This document shows positions 1-5,706 of a stretch of 5,706 nt of DNA, piece after piece. The DNA comes from Paracoccaceae bacterium (lineage in GTDB: Bacteria; Pseudomonadota; Alphaproteobacteria; Rhodobacterales; Rhodobacteraceae): contig JABSSB010000225.1 of the NCBI GenBank assembly GCA_013214715.1, forward strand, positions 1-5,706, in the 5' to 3' direction. A program made the translations under genes and the position numbers. How positions within the stretch are numbered: the stretch's first letter is position 1; every line of letters starts with the position of its first letter. The notes under the pieces are model-generated. The model saw only the letters and a program-made list of their open reading frames with translations, did no database searches and was not told where the DNA came from.

Positions 1-23
1 CAGGCGCCCCCGCCACGCGGCGC

Positions 24-53
24 GGCCGCGCGGCCCCCCCGCGGGTATTTTTG
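24..53 (+). terminator. GC-rich hairpin with T-run just upstream of cimA
   Basis: The first 45 bases are almost pure G/C and contain overlapping palindromes (for example GGCCGCGCGGCC at 24-35 and CCCGCGGG at 38-45). A simple hairpin can form from CGCGG (29-33), a five-C loop and CCGCG (39-43). It is followed by GG and TATTTTT (46-52), which resembles an intrinsic terminator. It may end transcription of a gene lying before the window. The T-run ends only 26 nt before the cimA start codon, so it could also lie inside the cimA leader. The stem is short (5 bp) and several alternative pairings exist, so the exact fold is uncertain. Confidence 0.4.
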
Positions 54-78
54 AAGCAAAGAAAACGGGGGGCTGCGC

Positions 79-1695
79 ATGGCTGAGCGGCTTTGCCTTT
101 ATGACACCACCTTGCGCGACGGGCAGCAGACGCAAGGCGTGCAGTTTTCGACCGCCGAGAAGGTGCAGATCGCGCAGGCTTTGGACGCGCTCGGCGTGGA
201 TTATGTTGAAGGCGGCTGGCCGGGGGCCAACCCCACCGATAGTGCGTTTTTTCAGGTCGCCCCGAAGCTGGGCGCGCGGCTCACCGCCTTTGGCATGACC
301 AAGCGCGCCGGGCGGTCGGCGGAGAATGACGACGTTTTGGCGGCGGTGATGAATGCCGGGACAGACACGGTCTGTCTGGTGGGCAAGAGCCATGATTACC
401 ATGTGACCGCCGCGCTGGGCGTGACGCTGGAGGAGAATGTCGAGAATATCCGCGCCTCTATCGCGCATATCGTCGGGCAGGGCCGTGAGGCGCTGTTTGA
501 TGCTGAGCATTTCTTTGACGGCTACAAGGCCAATCCGGGCTATGCGTTGGAGTGTCTGCGGGCGGCTTTAGAGGCCGGGGCGCGGTGGATCGTGCTGTGT
601 GATACCAATGGCGGCGCCTTGCCGTCGGAGGTTGGTCAGATCACGGCAGAGGTGATTGCGGCAGGGCTTCCCGGCGATCACCTGGGCATTCACACGCATA
701 ATGACACTGAAAACGCGGTGGCCTGTTCGCTGGCGGCGGTGGATGCAGGGGCGCGGCAGATTCAAGGCACCCTGAACGGCTTGGGTGAGCGGTGCGGCAA
801 TGCCAATCTGACCGCGTTGATCCCGACGCTCTTGTTGAAAGAGCCTTATGCCAGCGCCTTTGACACGGGCGTGAGCCTTGAGGCTTTGGAGGGGCTGACG
901 CGGATCAGCCGGATGCTGGATGACGTCCTCAACCGCGTGCCCGCAAAGCAGGCGGCTTATGTGGGCGCGTCGGCTTTTGCGCATAAGGCGGGGCTGCATG
1001 CGAGTGCGATTTTGAAAGACCCCGCCACCTATGAACACGTCCCGCCCGAGGCCGTGGGCAATGCGCGGATTATCCCGATGTCGAACCAGGCGGGGCAGTC
1101 GAACCTGCGTCGCCGCCTGTCAGAGGCGGGGCTGTCGGTCGAAAAGGGCGATCCGGCCCTGGGCCTGATCCTCGATCGGATCAAGACGCGTGAGGATGCG
1201 GGCTATTCCTATGACACGGCACAGGCGAGTTTCGAACTGCTCGCGCGGGATGCGCTGGGGCAGTTGCCAGATTTCTTTGAAGTCAAGCGCTACAAGGTCA
1301 CCGTCGAGCGGCGCAAGAACAAGTATAACCAGATGGTGTCGCTGTCGGAGGCCGTGGTGGTCGTGAAGGTGGATGGTGAGAAGAAGCTGTCTGTGTCTGA
1401 ATCGATGGATGAGACAGGTTCGGATCGGGGGCCGGTGAACGCCTTGTCCAAGGCGTTGATCAAGGATCTGGGCCGCTATTCCGAAGTTCTGAGCGATATG
1501 AAACTGGTGGATTTCAAGGTTCGCATCACCCAAGGCGGGACCGAGGCCGTGACCCGCGTGATCATCGACAGCGAAGACGGGCAGGGGCGGCGCTGGTCCA
1601 CGGTGGGGGTGAGCGCGAATATTGTCGATGCCTCTTTCGAGGCACTGCTGGATGCGATCCAGTGGAAATTGCTGCGCGATGTGGAGGCGGCCTGA
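79..1695 (+). CDS. cimA: (R)-citramalate synthase (CimA-type, 538 aa)
   Basis: Probable cytosolic enzyme condensing pyruvate with acetyl-CoA to (R)-citramalate, the first step of the threonine-independent route to 2-oxobutyrate and isoleucine. The N-terminal HMGL-like TIM barrel (about residues 5-275) opens with DTTLRDGQQ (9-17), the family's catalytic Arg and metal-binding Asp region. It also carries HTHND (205-209, metal-binding His205 and His207) and GTLNGLGERCGN (230-241). FAHKAGLHASA (300-310) leads into the linker, and residues from about 395 to 535 fit the LeuA-type allosteric dimerisation domain, the usual site of feedback control. The length of 538 aa matches the long citramalate synthase family rather than homocitrate synthase. 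The ATG at 79 has a G-run (67-72) six nt upstream as its ribosome-binding site. The stop codon directly abuts the next gene's GTG. 2-Isopropylmalate synthase is the main alternative, but the overall sequence looks more like the citramalate branch. Confidence 0.9.
   Translation: MAERLCLYDTTLRDGQQTQGVQFSTAEKVQIAQALDALGVDYVEGGWPGANPTDSAFFQVAPKLGARLTAFGMTKRAGRSAENDDVLAAVMNAGTDTVCLVGKSHDYHVTAALGVTLEENVENIRASIAHIVGQGREALFDAEHFFDGYKANPGYALECLRAALEAGARWIVLCDTNGGALPSEVGQITAEVIAAGLPGDHLGIHTHNDTENAVACSLAAVDAGARQIQGTLNGLGERCGNANLTALIPTLLLKEPYASAFDTGVSLEALEGLTRISRMLDDVLNRVPAKQAAYVGASAFAHKAGLHASAILKDPATYEHVPPEAVGNARIIPMSNQAGQSNLRRRLSEAGLSVEKGDPALGLILDRIKTREDAGYSYDTAQASFELLARDALGQLPDFFEVKRYKVTVERRKNKYNQMVSLSEAVVVVKVDGEKKLSVSESMDETGSDRGPVNALSKALIKDLGRYSEVLSDMKLVDFKVRITQGGTEAVTRVIIDSEDGQGRRWSTVGVSANIVDASFEALLDAIQWKLLRDVEAA
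1683..1687 (+). promoter_or_regulatory. Ribosome-binding site for the downstream GTG start
   Basis: GGAGG lies inside the last codons of cimA, eight nt before the GTG at 1696. It supports that GTG as the true start and implies translational coupling, because ribosomes ending on cimA stop exactly next to the new start codon. No other start codon lies nearby: the next in-frame Met is residue 26. Confidence 0.65.
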
Positions 1696-2457
1696 GTGGT
1701 TTTTGACGCCGATCTGACGGCCTGCGCGCGAATCGTGGAACGCGGCGATCCTGAGCGGTTCGTGGCCTGCATGAGCCTGCCGGTGGCGGCGCGGGCGCAG
1801 CTTTTTCCGCTTTTTGCGTTCAATGTCGAGGTGGCGCGGGCCCCTTGGGTCACGCAGGAGCCGATGATCGCCAAGATGCGTCTGCAATGGTGGATCGACG
1901 CGCTGGAAGAGATCGCGGGCGGCGGGCCTGTGCGGCGGCATGAGGTCGTCACCCCTCTGGCGGCCAGGCTGTCTCCGGATCAGGCGCGGCTGTTGATCAC
2001 GATGGTTGAGGCGCGGGATTGGGACACCGAAAGCGATCCGTTTCCGGATGAGGCTGCGTTTCGTGCCTATCTCGATGCCACGAGCGGCCATGTGCTCTGG
2101 GTCGGGGCGCAGATGATGGGGGCCGCGCCCGACAGTGAACCGGGTCTGCGCCGGGTTGCGCTGGCGATCGGTCTGGCCAACTGGATGCGGGCGATCCCGA
2201 CGCTGGAGGAGAAGGGCAAGCGTCCGCTGGTTGATGGACGGGCCGAGGCTGTTGCCTCTCTGGCGCGCGAGGGACAGTTGGCGCTGCGCGCCGGGCGCTC
2301 TCTGTCGCGGGCGGCGCGGCAGGTCTTGGTCACAGGCTGGGCCGCGCGGGATGTGCTGGCCGCCATTGTGGCCGATCCGGGACTCGTGGCGCGGGGCGCG
2401 ATCCCGGAGCCGCGGCGCTTTGCGTTCCACCGCGCCGCCCTGACGGGACGGATCTGA
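1696..2457 (+). CDS. Squalene/phytoene synthase-family protein, degenerate active site (NDUFAF6-like)
   Basis: A 253-aa protein with the all-alpha squalene/phytoene synthase fold signature. LFPLFAFNVEVAR (36-48) corresponds to the first helix motif. MRLQWWIDALEE (61-72) matches the conserved R-x-x-WW region. AIGLANWMRAIPTLEEKG (157-174) sits where true synthases carry their second Asp-rich motif. Neither region has the D-x-x-x-D pair needed to bind Mg-diphosphate, and the protein is shorter than the roughly 280-350 aa usual for catalytic members. It therefore resembles the non-catalytic branch that includes NDUFAF6, a mitochondrial respiratory complex I assembly factor. A role in complex I assembly here is inference. 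The GTG start is supported by GGAGG at 1683-1687 and sits immediately after the cimA stop, so the two genes are probably one operon. No carotenoid or hopanoid genes accompany it. Confidence 0.78.
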   Translation: MVFDADLTACARIVERGDPERFVACMSLPVAARAQLFPLFAFNVEVARAPWVTQEPMIAKMRLQWWIDALEEIAGGGPVRRHEVVTPLAARLSPDQARLLITMVEARDWDTESDPFPDEAAFRAYLDATSGHVLWVGAQMMGAAPDSEPGLRRVALAIGLANWMRAIPTLEEKGKRPLVDGRAEAVASLAREGQLALRAGRSLSRAARQVLVTGWAARDVLAAIVADPGLVARGAIPEPRRFAFHRAALTGRI

Positions 2458-2463
2458 GCAAAT

Positions 2464-2481
2464 GGCGGGGTAAACCTCGCC
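2464..2481 (+). terminator. Hairpin after the plus-strand operon, no U-tract
   Basis: The left arm alone folds into a 7-bp stem (GGCGGGG with CCTCGCC, one G-U pair) capped by the tetraloop UAAA. It begins six bases after the stop of the phytoene-synthase-like gene. No T-run follows, so it may act as a 3'-end stabiliser or a pause site rather than a classical intrinsic terminator. Confidence 0.4.
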
Positions 2482-2518
2482 CTATGCAATCCTGCAATGT
2501 CTGTCGTGATCTTCCTAG

Positions 2519-2536
2519 GGCGAGGTTTACCCCGCC
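2519..2536 (-). terminator. Mirror-image hairpin after the MFS gene, no U-tract
   Basis: Read on the minus strand, this arm gives the same sequence and the same 7-bp stem with UAAA loop as the plus-strand hairpin at 2464-2481. It begins six bases after the MFS stop codon. Both convergent transcripts would therefore meet the same structure at the same distance. No T-run follows. Confidence 0.4.
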
Positions 2537-2542
2537 GCTACC

Positions 2543-3760
2543 TCACGCCATGCGCTCTTCGCTTGGGCGCAGAACCAGCCAGAGCAGCGCTCCGCCCGCC
2601 AGGGCCAGCGCCGGCGCCATGGCAAGGTTCACCGCGGTCCAGCCTTCGACGGCAGATCCGCCGGAGCAGTTCATCAGACCGCCCGAGGCCAGTGAGGCCA
2701 TCGTCACGCCGCCAAAAACGATCAGATCGTTCAACCCCTGCATCCGCCCCCGTTCGGCCGCTGTATGCGCTTCGGCCAGCATGGTCGTTGCGCCAATGAA
2801 GCCGAAATTCCAGCCCAGACCCAGCAGGATCAGCGCGGCAAAGAAGTTTTCAAGCGCGACGCCCTGCAAGGCCACCAGACCCGCCGCAGTCAGCAGCAAC
2901 AGACCGGTGCCCATGATCTTTTCCACGCCGAAGCGCGCGATCAGATGGCCGGTGAAGAAAGACGGCGCAAACATTGCCAGCACATGGGCCGAGACCACAT
3001 CTGCCGCATTGCCCTTCGAAAAACCGCAACCCACAACAGCCAGCGGCGTTGAGGTCATCATCAGGTTCATCAGCGCATAAGACACGGTCGCCACGATCAC
3101 GGCCACGGCGATGCGGGGAGTGGTGATCAACTCCCACCGGCTGCGGCTGGGGCCGTCTTCGGCATTGGCGGGTTTGGGTTTGGGAATGTCCAGCCCGACA
3201 AAAAGGAACGCCCCCACCACGTTCAGCGCAATCACCGTCAAATAGGTGCCCAGAAAGGGCACCACCATCGACTCGCTCGTCACCTTGACCAATTGCGGGC
3301 CGATAATGGCCGATAAAAGCCCGCCTGCCATGACATAGGAAATCGCTTTGGGCTTGAAGCTGTCAGAGGCGGTATCCGCCGCTGCAAAGCGGTAAAAGCC
3401 TTGCGCGCTCATGTAGATGCCGGTCAGGAAACTGCCCAGCAGGAAGACCGGGAAGGAGCCCAGATACAGGCCATAAGCCCCGATCGCGCCACCGGTAGCC
3501 CCGCCCATCGCGCCCAGCACAAAGCCCGCGCGGCGGCCAAAGCGTTGCATGAAGGCCGAGAGCGGCGTTGCCGTCAACATCGAGCCCAGAACAATCAGAG
3601 AAATCGGCAACGTCGCAAGACAGACATTCGACGCAAGCGACTGCCCCGCCAGCCCGCCGACGGTAAAGATCATCGGCATCTGCGCGCCCAGAATGGCCTG
3701 CGCCAGAACCAGAACCCCAACATTCCGCTTTGCTTTTTGGTCTGCCGCCATGTCGGTCAC
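2543..3760 (-). CDS. Major facilitator superfamily (MFS) transporter, 405 aa
   Basis: Inner-membrane secondary transporter, substrate unknown. Hydrophobicity suggests about twelve helices: six before and six after a polar central loop (about residues 191-212, rich in Pro, Lys and Glu). The MFS signature after helix 2 appears as FMQRFGRRAGFVLG (70-83), echoed in the second half by GHLIARFGVEKIMG (271-284). RGRMQGLNDL (337-346) precedes helix 11. The 405-aa length is normal for the family. The frame is open to 3856, but GTG at 3760 is preferred because GAGG lies seven nt upstream. The ATG at 3751 is 16 nt from that site, and the extra N-terminal 32 residues of the longer reading do not look like transporter sequence. 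The gene is convergent with the cimA unit and divergent from the glycosylase gene. A drug or metabolite exporter is plausible, but nothing in the sequence fixes the substrate. Confidence 0.87.
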   Translation of the reverse strand: MTDMAADQKAKRNVGVLVLAQAILGAQMPMIFTVGGLAGQSLASNVCLATLPISLIVLGSMLTATPLSAFMQRFGRRAGFVLGAMGGATGGAIGAYGLYLGSFPVFLLGSFLTGIYMSAQGFYRFAAADTASDSFKPKAISYVMAGGLLSAIIGPQLVKVTSESMVVPFLGTYLTVIALNVVGAFLFVGLDIPKPKPANAEDGPSRSRWELITTPRIAVAVIVATVSYALMNLMMTSTPLAVVGCGFSKGNAADVVSAHVLAMFAPSFFTGHLIARFGVEKIMGTGLLLLTAAGLVALQGVALENFFAALILLGLGWNFGFIGATTMLAEAHTAAERGRMQGLNDLIVFGGVTMASLASGGLMNCSGGSAVEGWTAVNLAMAPALALAGGALLWLVLRPSEERMA

Positions 3761-3765
3761 GGGCG

Positions 3766-3772
3766 TCCCTCT
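3766..3772 (-). promoter_or_regulatory. Ribosome-binding site that decides the MFS start
   Basis: On the minus strand the sequence reads AGAGGGA, with GAGG seven nt before the GTG at 3760-3758. This favours the GTG start over the ATG at 3751 and over the upstream GTG at 3856. Confidence 0.55.
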
Positions 3773-3812
3773 TTCTCTTGTTTGAGGCCGTCTTAGACCG
3801 ATTGGTTGAAAG

Positions 3813-3841
3813 TTGACAGAGGGCAGGTAGCTTTTTGCAAA
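3813..3841 (+). promoter_or_regulatory. Weak candidate promoter in the divergent MFS/glycosylase region
   Basis: The 125-bp divergent region (3761-3885) must hold promoters for both neighbours. A perfect TTGACA occurs at 3813-3818, but the hexamer 17 nt downstream (TGCAAA, 3836-3841) is a poor -10 match. A second TTGACA lies at 3850-3855, too near the glycosylase start to have a good -10. No convincing promoter was found for the minus strand. Confidence 0.25.
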
Positions 3842-3885
3842 GCGAGTATTTGACACGGCGGGGCAATCCCGTCTGAGTGGCGGGC

Positions 3886-4521
3886 ATGACGACCGAACGG
3901 ATCATCGAGGGTGACGCCTGCGTGGCGGAAGGGGCGGCCTGGCTCGCGGGGCACTGCCCGCGCATGGCTGCTGCGCTGGAGCTGACAGGGCCGCTGCCCC
4001 TGCGCCTGCGCCCGGACGGGTTTGCGCAGCTTTTGTCGGCCATTGTCAGCCAACAGGTGTCGGTCGCGTCGGCGCGGGCGATCTGGGGTCGGATGCAGGC
4101 GGCCAAATTCACCGGGCCGCGCAAGATCATGTGGGCCAGCGATGACGATCTGCGCGCCGTGGGCCTGTCGCGGCAAAAGATCCGCTATGCTCGCGAACTG
4201 GCTGCGGCGCGGATCAATTACCCCGCCCTGCGTAACAAACCCACGCAAGAGGTGGTGGCAGAACTTGTGATGGTGCCCGGCATTGGCATTTGGACGGCCG
4301 AGATTTACGCGATGTTCAGCCTTGGGCGCGCCGATGTTTTCGCGCCGGGCGATCTGGCGCTGCAGGAAGGGGCGCGGATGCTCTATGATCTGTCGGAGCG
4401 TCCGAAGGAGCGTGCCTTGCGCGAGATGGCCGAAGACTGGTCCCCATGGCGGTCGGTCGCAGCGCGCACGCTGTGGGCCTATTATCATGTGCAGACCCGC
4501 AAGCTGACCGAAGTCAGCTGA
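3886..4521 (+). CDS. AlkA-type DNA-3-methyladenine glycosylase (HhH-GPD family, 211 aa)
   Basis: Cytosolic base-excision-repair enzyme that should flip out and excise alkylated purines such as 3-methyladenine. The HhH-GPD core is clear. SAIVSQQVSV (51-60) is the family's conserved helix. LVMVPGIGIWTAEI (127-140) is the helix-hairpin-helix with its PGIG turn that grips the DNA backbone. DVFAPGDLALQ (150-160) aligns with the AlkA segment carrying the catalytic aspartate, which makes Asp156 the likely catalytic residue. W-x-x-WRS-x-A with LW (185-197) matches the C-terminal part of AlkA. No Cys cluster for an Fe-S centre is present, unlike EndoIII or MutY. AlkA's N-terminal domain is absent, as in the shorter DNA-3-methyladenine glycosylase 2 proteins. 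The ATG at 3886 has only a weak GAGTGG upstream, and GTG at 3877 is an alternative start adding three residues. No Ada box or ada/alkB neighbour is visible, so adaptive-response control cannot be claimed. Confidence 0.88.
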   Translation: MTTERIIEGDACVAEGAAWLAGHCPRMAAALELTGPLPLRLRPDGFAQLLSAIVSQQVSVASARAIWGRMQAAKFTGPRKIMWASDDDLRAVGLSRQKIRYARELAAARINYPALRNKPTQEVVAELVMVPGIGIWTAEIYAMFSLGRADVFAPGDLALQEGARMLYDLSERPKERALREMAEDWSPWRSVAARTLWAYYHVQTRKLTEVS

Positions 4522-5220
4522 TCACCGCCCGGCAAAGGCGGGTGCGCCGCTGATCCCGGCAATTTCAAGGATCAGCTTGCGGCGGATGGCATTGGCCAGA
4601 TCTGCCTCGCTCGCTGCGGCGATGACAAAGGCGCCGATGCCGCCAATGATCCGCTCTGCATAGATCTCATCGAAATTGGGATAACGCGCCGGAGAGGCGC
4701 AGAGACGGCAGAGGATCGGCAGGCCATTGATGGTGATGCCGGCGGCGATGACTTCTTCCCGCGCGCTGGCGATGGTGGGGCCGTTGAAGGTATTGGCGCT
4801 GTCGCCGGAGAAATCGATCACCTTGCGCCAGCCATTGAAGCTGTTGGCATCGATGCGGTCTTTGGCATCCAGAAGCGCGGTGCCAATCGCGTTGCGGCCA
4901 TAGGCCTGACGCGCCGGGATCATCAGCGCCTCGGCAAAGGCTTACGCGCTGTTCGGGCCGTCAATGCGCATCCAATCCACCACCGCGCCGGTTCCGGTGG
5001 CCCATTCGACATAGGTTACGGCAATCGATCCATAGGCGGTGTTGGCAATCGCCGACAGCACTGCCGGGTCGGTCATGGCCTGCGCATAGCCTTCGCGCTG
5101 AAACTGGATTTCTGCATCCGAGATCGACCCGGACGCATCCGCTAGCAAAACAAGCTCAAGATCGACATCCTGTGCGTAGGCCGGAGACAGAAGCCCGAGA
5201 ACAAAAAACACAACGCGCAC
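4522..5220 (-). pseudogene. DUF1194 (VWA-like) secreted protein gene interrupted by an in-frame TAA
   Basis: Read through, this is a 232-codon gene of the DUF1194 family, related to von Willebrand factor A domains, with function unknown. It starts at GTG 5220, with an in-frame TAG five codons upstream (5235-5233) limiting extension. A short signal peptide (residues 1-16, ending AYA before QD) points to export. The metal-site motif DASGS is at 28-32, GRNAIGTALL at 108-117 may supply the MIDAS Thr, and IDFSGD at 135-140 the later Asp. C171 and C174 lie near LPILCRLC. Codon 93 is TAA (4944-4942). The frame does not shift: AFAEAL and the rest of the domain continue directly, and homologous character is retained on both sides. 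A single base substitution or a sequencing error explains it best. Translation would stop at 92 residues, lacking most of the domain. The rest of the frame is undamaged, so any inactivation looks recent. Its stop codon abuts that of the glycosylase gene. Confidence 0.8.
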
Positions 5221-5291
5221 AATGGATTGAGCCTAACATCCCGCCATCGCCCGCCCGTAAGGGGCACGCTGTCGTAGAGCCAATTCGCGCG
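5221..5291. other. Short gap between two minus-strand genes
   Basis: These 71 bases separate the glutamate synthase-like gene from the DUF1194 gene downstream. I see no convincing terminator, and no strong ribosome-binding site before the DUF1194 GTG: the only candidate is AGG about ten nt upstream. Co-transcription from the upstream gene is possible but not shown. Confidence 0.4.
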
Positions 5292-5706
5292 TCAGACATA
5301 CGCGTCGGTCTTGGGCGCAAAACTGGCCGGGTCGGCGCGGTTCCAACGTTCGAGATAGCCAAAGCCTGCATCTTCGCCGCGCAGCAGGAACCCGTCGGGC
5401 AGGTAGGGATAGACCTGTTCGCCGGTGGTCATCTCCATGTCCATCTCGCGGAAGAGGAAATGCATGGGGCGAAATCCGCTGGGATCATCCAGCCCGGCTG
5501 CTCCGGCAATTTCGGCCAGCGCGCGCATCGTGTTGGCGTGAAACTGCGCCACGCGGGTGGATTTGTTCGGCACGTCAATGGCGCGGGCGCGCAACGGGTC
5601 CTGCGTGGCCACGCCAACAGGGCAGTGGTTGGTGTGACAGGCCTGCGCCTGAATGCAGCCGACGGCGAACATGAAGCCGCGCGCGGAATTGGCCCAATCC
5701 GCCCCA
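5292..5706 (-). CDS. FMN-binding glutamate synthase-family protein, C-terminal 137 aa (partial)
   Basis: This is the C-terminal end of a protein with the glutamate synthase central/FMN domain (Glu_synthase family), whose start lies beyond the window. The visible part begins with GADWANSARGFMFAVGC and contains C-x5-C-x4-C (fragment residues C17, C23 and C28) followed by PVGVATQ. This is the classic 3Fe-4S cluster ligand pattern of glutamate synthase large subunits. Downstream the protein ends about 110 residues after the cluster, with no long GXGXG beta-helix domain. It therefore fits the short stand-alone FMN-binding glutamate synthase-like family (archaeal-type GltB core, typically about 500 residues) rather than the roughly 1500-residue GltB. 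The usual reaction, transfer of ammonia to 2-oxoglutarate with a reduced electron donor, is inferred from the family. The true substrate of these stand-alone proteins is often uncertain. The frame is open to the window edge, so the gene is cut by the window, not broken. Confidence 0.87.
   Translation of the reverse strand, partial: GADWANSARGFMFAVGCIQAQACHTNHCPVGVATQDPLRARAIDVPNKSTRVAQFHANTMRALAEIAGAAGLDDPSGFRPMHFLFREMDMEMTTGEQVYPYLPDGFLLRGEDAGFGYLERWNRADPASFAPKTDAYV

Larger units (their letters stand above)
2464..2536. repeat. Perfect 21-bp inverted repeat between convergent genes
   Basis: Arms at 2464-2484 and 2516-2536 are exact reverse complements separated by 31 nt. Each arm is itself a near-palindrome (GGCGGGGTAAACCTCGCC in the left arm), so it can fold locally as well as pair with the other arm. 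The element fills most of the 85-bp gap between the convergent stop codons at 2455-2457 and 2543-2545, with exactly six bases on each side. The arrangement resembles a paired REP-like palindrome or a bidirectional terminator. Similar GGCGGGGT..ACCCCGCC palindromes are, as I remember, common between genes in Rhodobacterales. That is recollection and was not checked. Confidence 0.85.

Noticed and set aside
1120..2430. Long open frame (436 codons) on the minus strand, antisense to cimA and the phytoene-synthase-like gene
   Set aside because: The translation is rich in Arg, His, Pro and Gln with no recognisable domain, typical of a shadow frame opposite GC-rich codons. The plus-strand proteins here have clear family motifs.
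2484..3080. Plus-strand open frame starting inside the inverted-repeat loop and running opposite the MFS gene
   Set aside because: Ser/Pro/Arg-rich translation without a domain. The minus-strand frame encodes a well-formed twelve-helix transporter.
3761..3856. A 32-residue N-terminal extension of the MFS transporter starting at GTG 3856
   Set aside because: The extension would use up most of the divergent promoter region and does not resemble transporter sequence. A well-spaced ribosome-binding site supports GTG at 3760.
3363..4488. Minus-strand open frames (3363-4130 and 3793-4488) running over the MFS promoter region and opposite the glycosylase
   Set aside because: Their products are low-complexity Arg/Pro/Ala-rich and lie antisense or out of frame to well-supported genes. 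The glycosylase motifs settle the coding strand.
4523..4544. Bulged 7-bp stem (CACCGCC with GGCGGGTG) just after the glycosylase stop, considered as a terminator
   Set aside because: It contains a bulge, lacks a T-run, and lies within the last codons of the DUF1194 gene, where such GC pairing is expected by chance.
5156..5371. Small minus-strand open frame bridging the gap between the glutamate synthase-like and DUF1194 genes
   Set aside because: It overlaps both neighbours in another frame and has no recognisable features. The signal peptide and the glutamate synthase C-terminus explain the flanking sequence better.
5292..5706. The glutamate synthase-like frame considered as a small complete protein starting at the ATG at 5672
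   Set aside because: The frame stays open to the window edge, and the residues before that Met (GADWANSARGF) are conserved family sequence, so the gene continues beyond the window.

Overview
The window looks like chromosomal DNA from a high-GC alphaproteobacterium. Rhodobacterales (Roseobacter/Rhodobacter group) is the best guess. It rests on the strongly GC-biased third codon positions, frequent GTG starts, the C/G-rich element followed by TATTTTTG before the first gene, and the kinds of proteins encoded (a long citramalate synthase, an NDUFAF6-like phytoene-synthase relative, a DUF1194 secreted VWA-like protein, an FMN-binding glutamate synthase-like protein). The assignment comes from recognition of sequence character, not from a search.

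Layout. Positions 1-78 are a GC-rich palindromic leader with a terminator-like hairpin and T-run. Positions 79-2457 hold a two-gene plus-strand unit: citramalate synthase (cimA), then, with no gap, a squalene/phytoene synthase-family protein that lacks the usual Asp-rich motifs. A compact 85-bp intergenic region follows (2458-2542) and is dominated by a perfect 21-bp inverted repeat. It separates this unit from a convergent minus-strand MFS transporter (2543-3760). A divergent intergenic region (3761-3885) leads to a plus-strand AlkA-type DNA-3-methyladenine glycosylase (3886-4521). Its stop codon directly abuts the stop codon of a minus-strand DUF1194/VWA-like gene (4522-5220). That gene is interrupted by an in-frame TAA, so it is annotated as a probable pseudogene or recent nonsense allele. 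After a 71-bp gap, the window ends in the C-terminal part of a minus-strand FMN-binding glutamate synthase-family protein (5292-5706, start outside the window).

How the genes relate. Only cimA and its downstream neighbour look co-transcribed and translationally coupled. The others are individually oriented housekeeping or accessory genes (amino-acid synthesis, efflux or uptake, alkylation repair, a secreted protein, glutamate metabolism) with no evident common pathway. No mobile element, CRISPR array, tRNA, rRNA or defence system is visible.

I see no convincing undescribed multi-gene system. The points most worth a second look are the nonsense-interrupted DUF1194 gene, the symmetric inverted repeat between convergent genes, the terminator-like element placed only 26 nt before cimA, and the degenerate phytoene-synthase homologue coupled to cimA.
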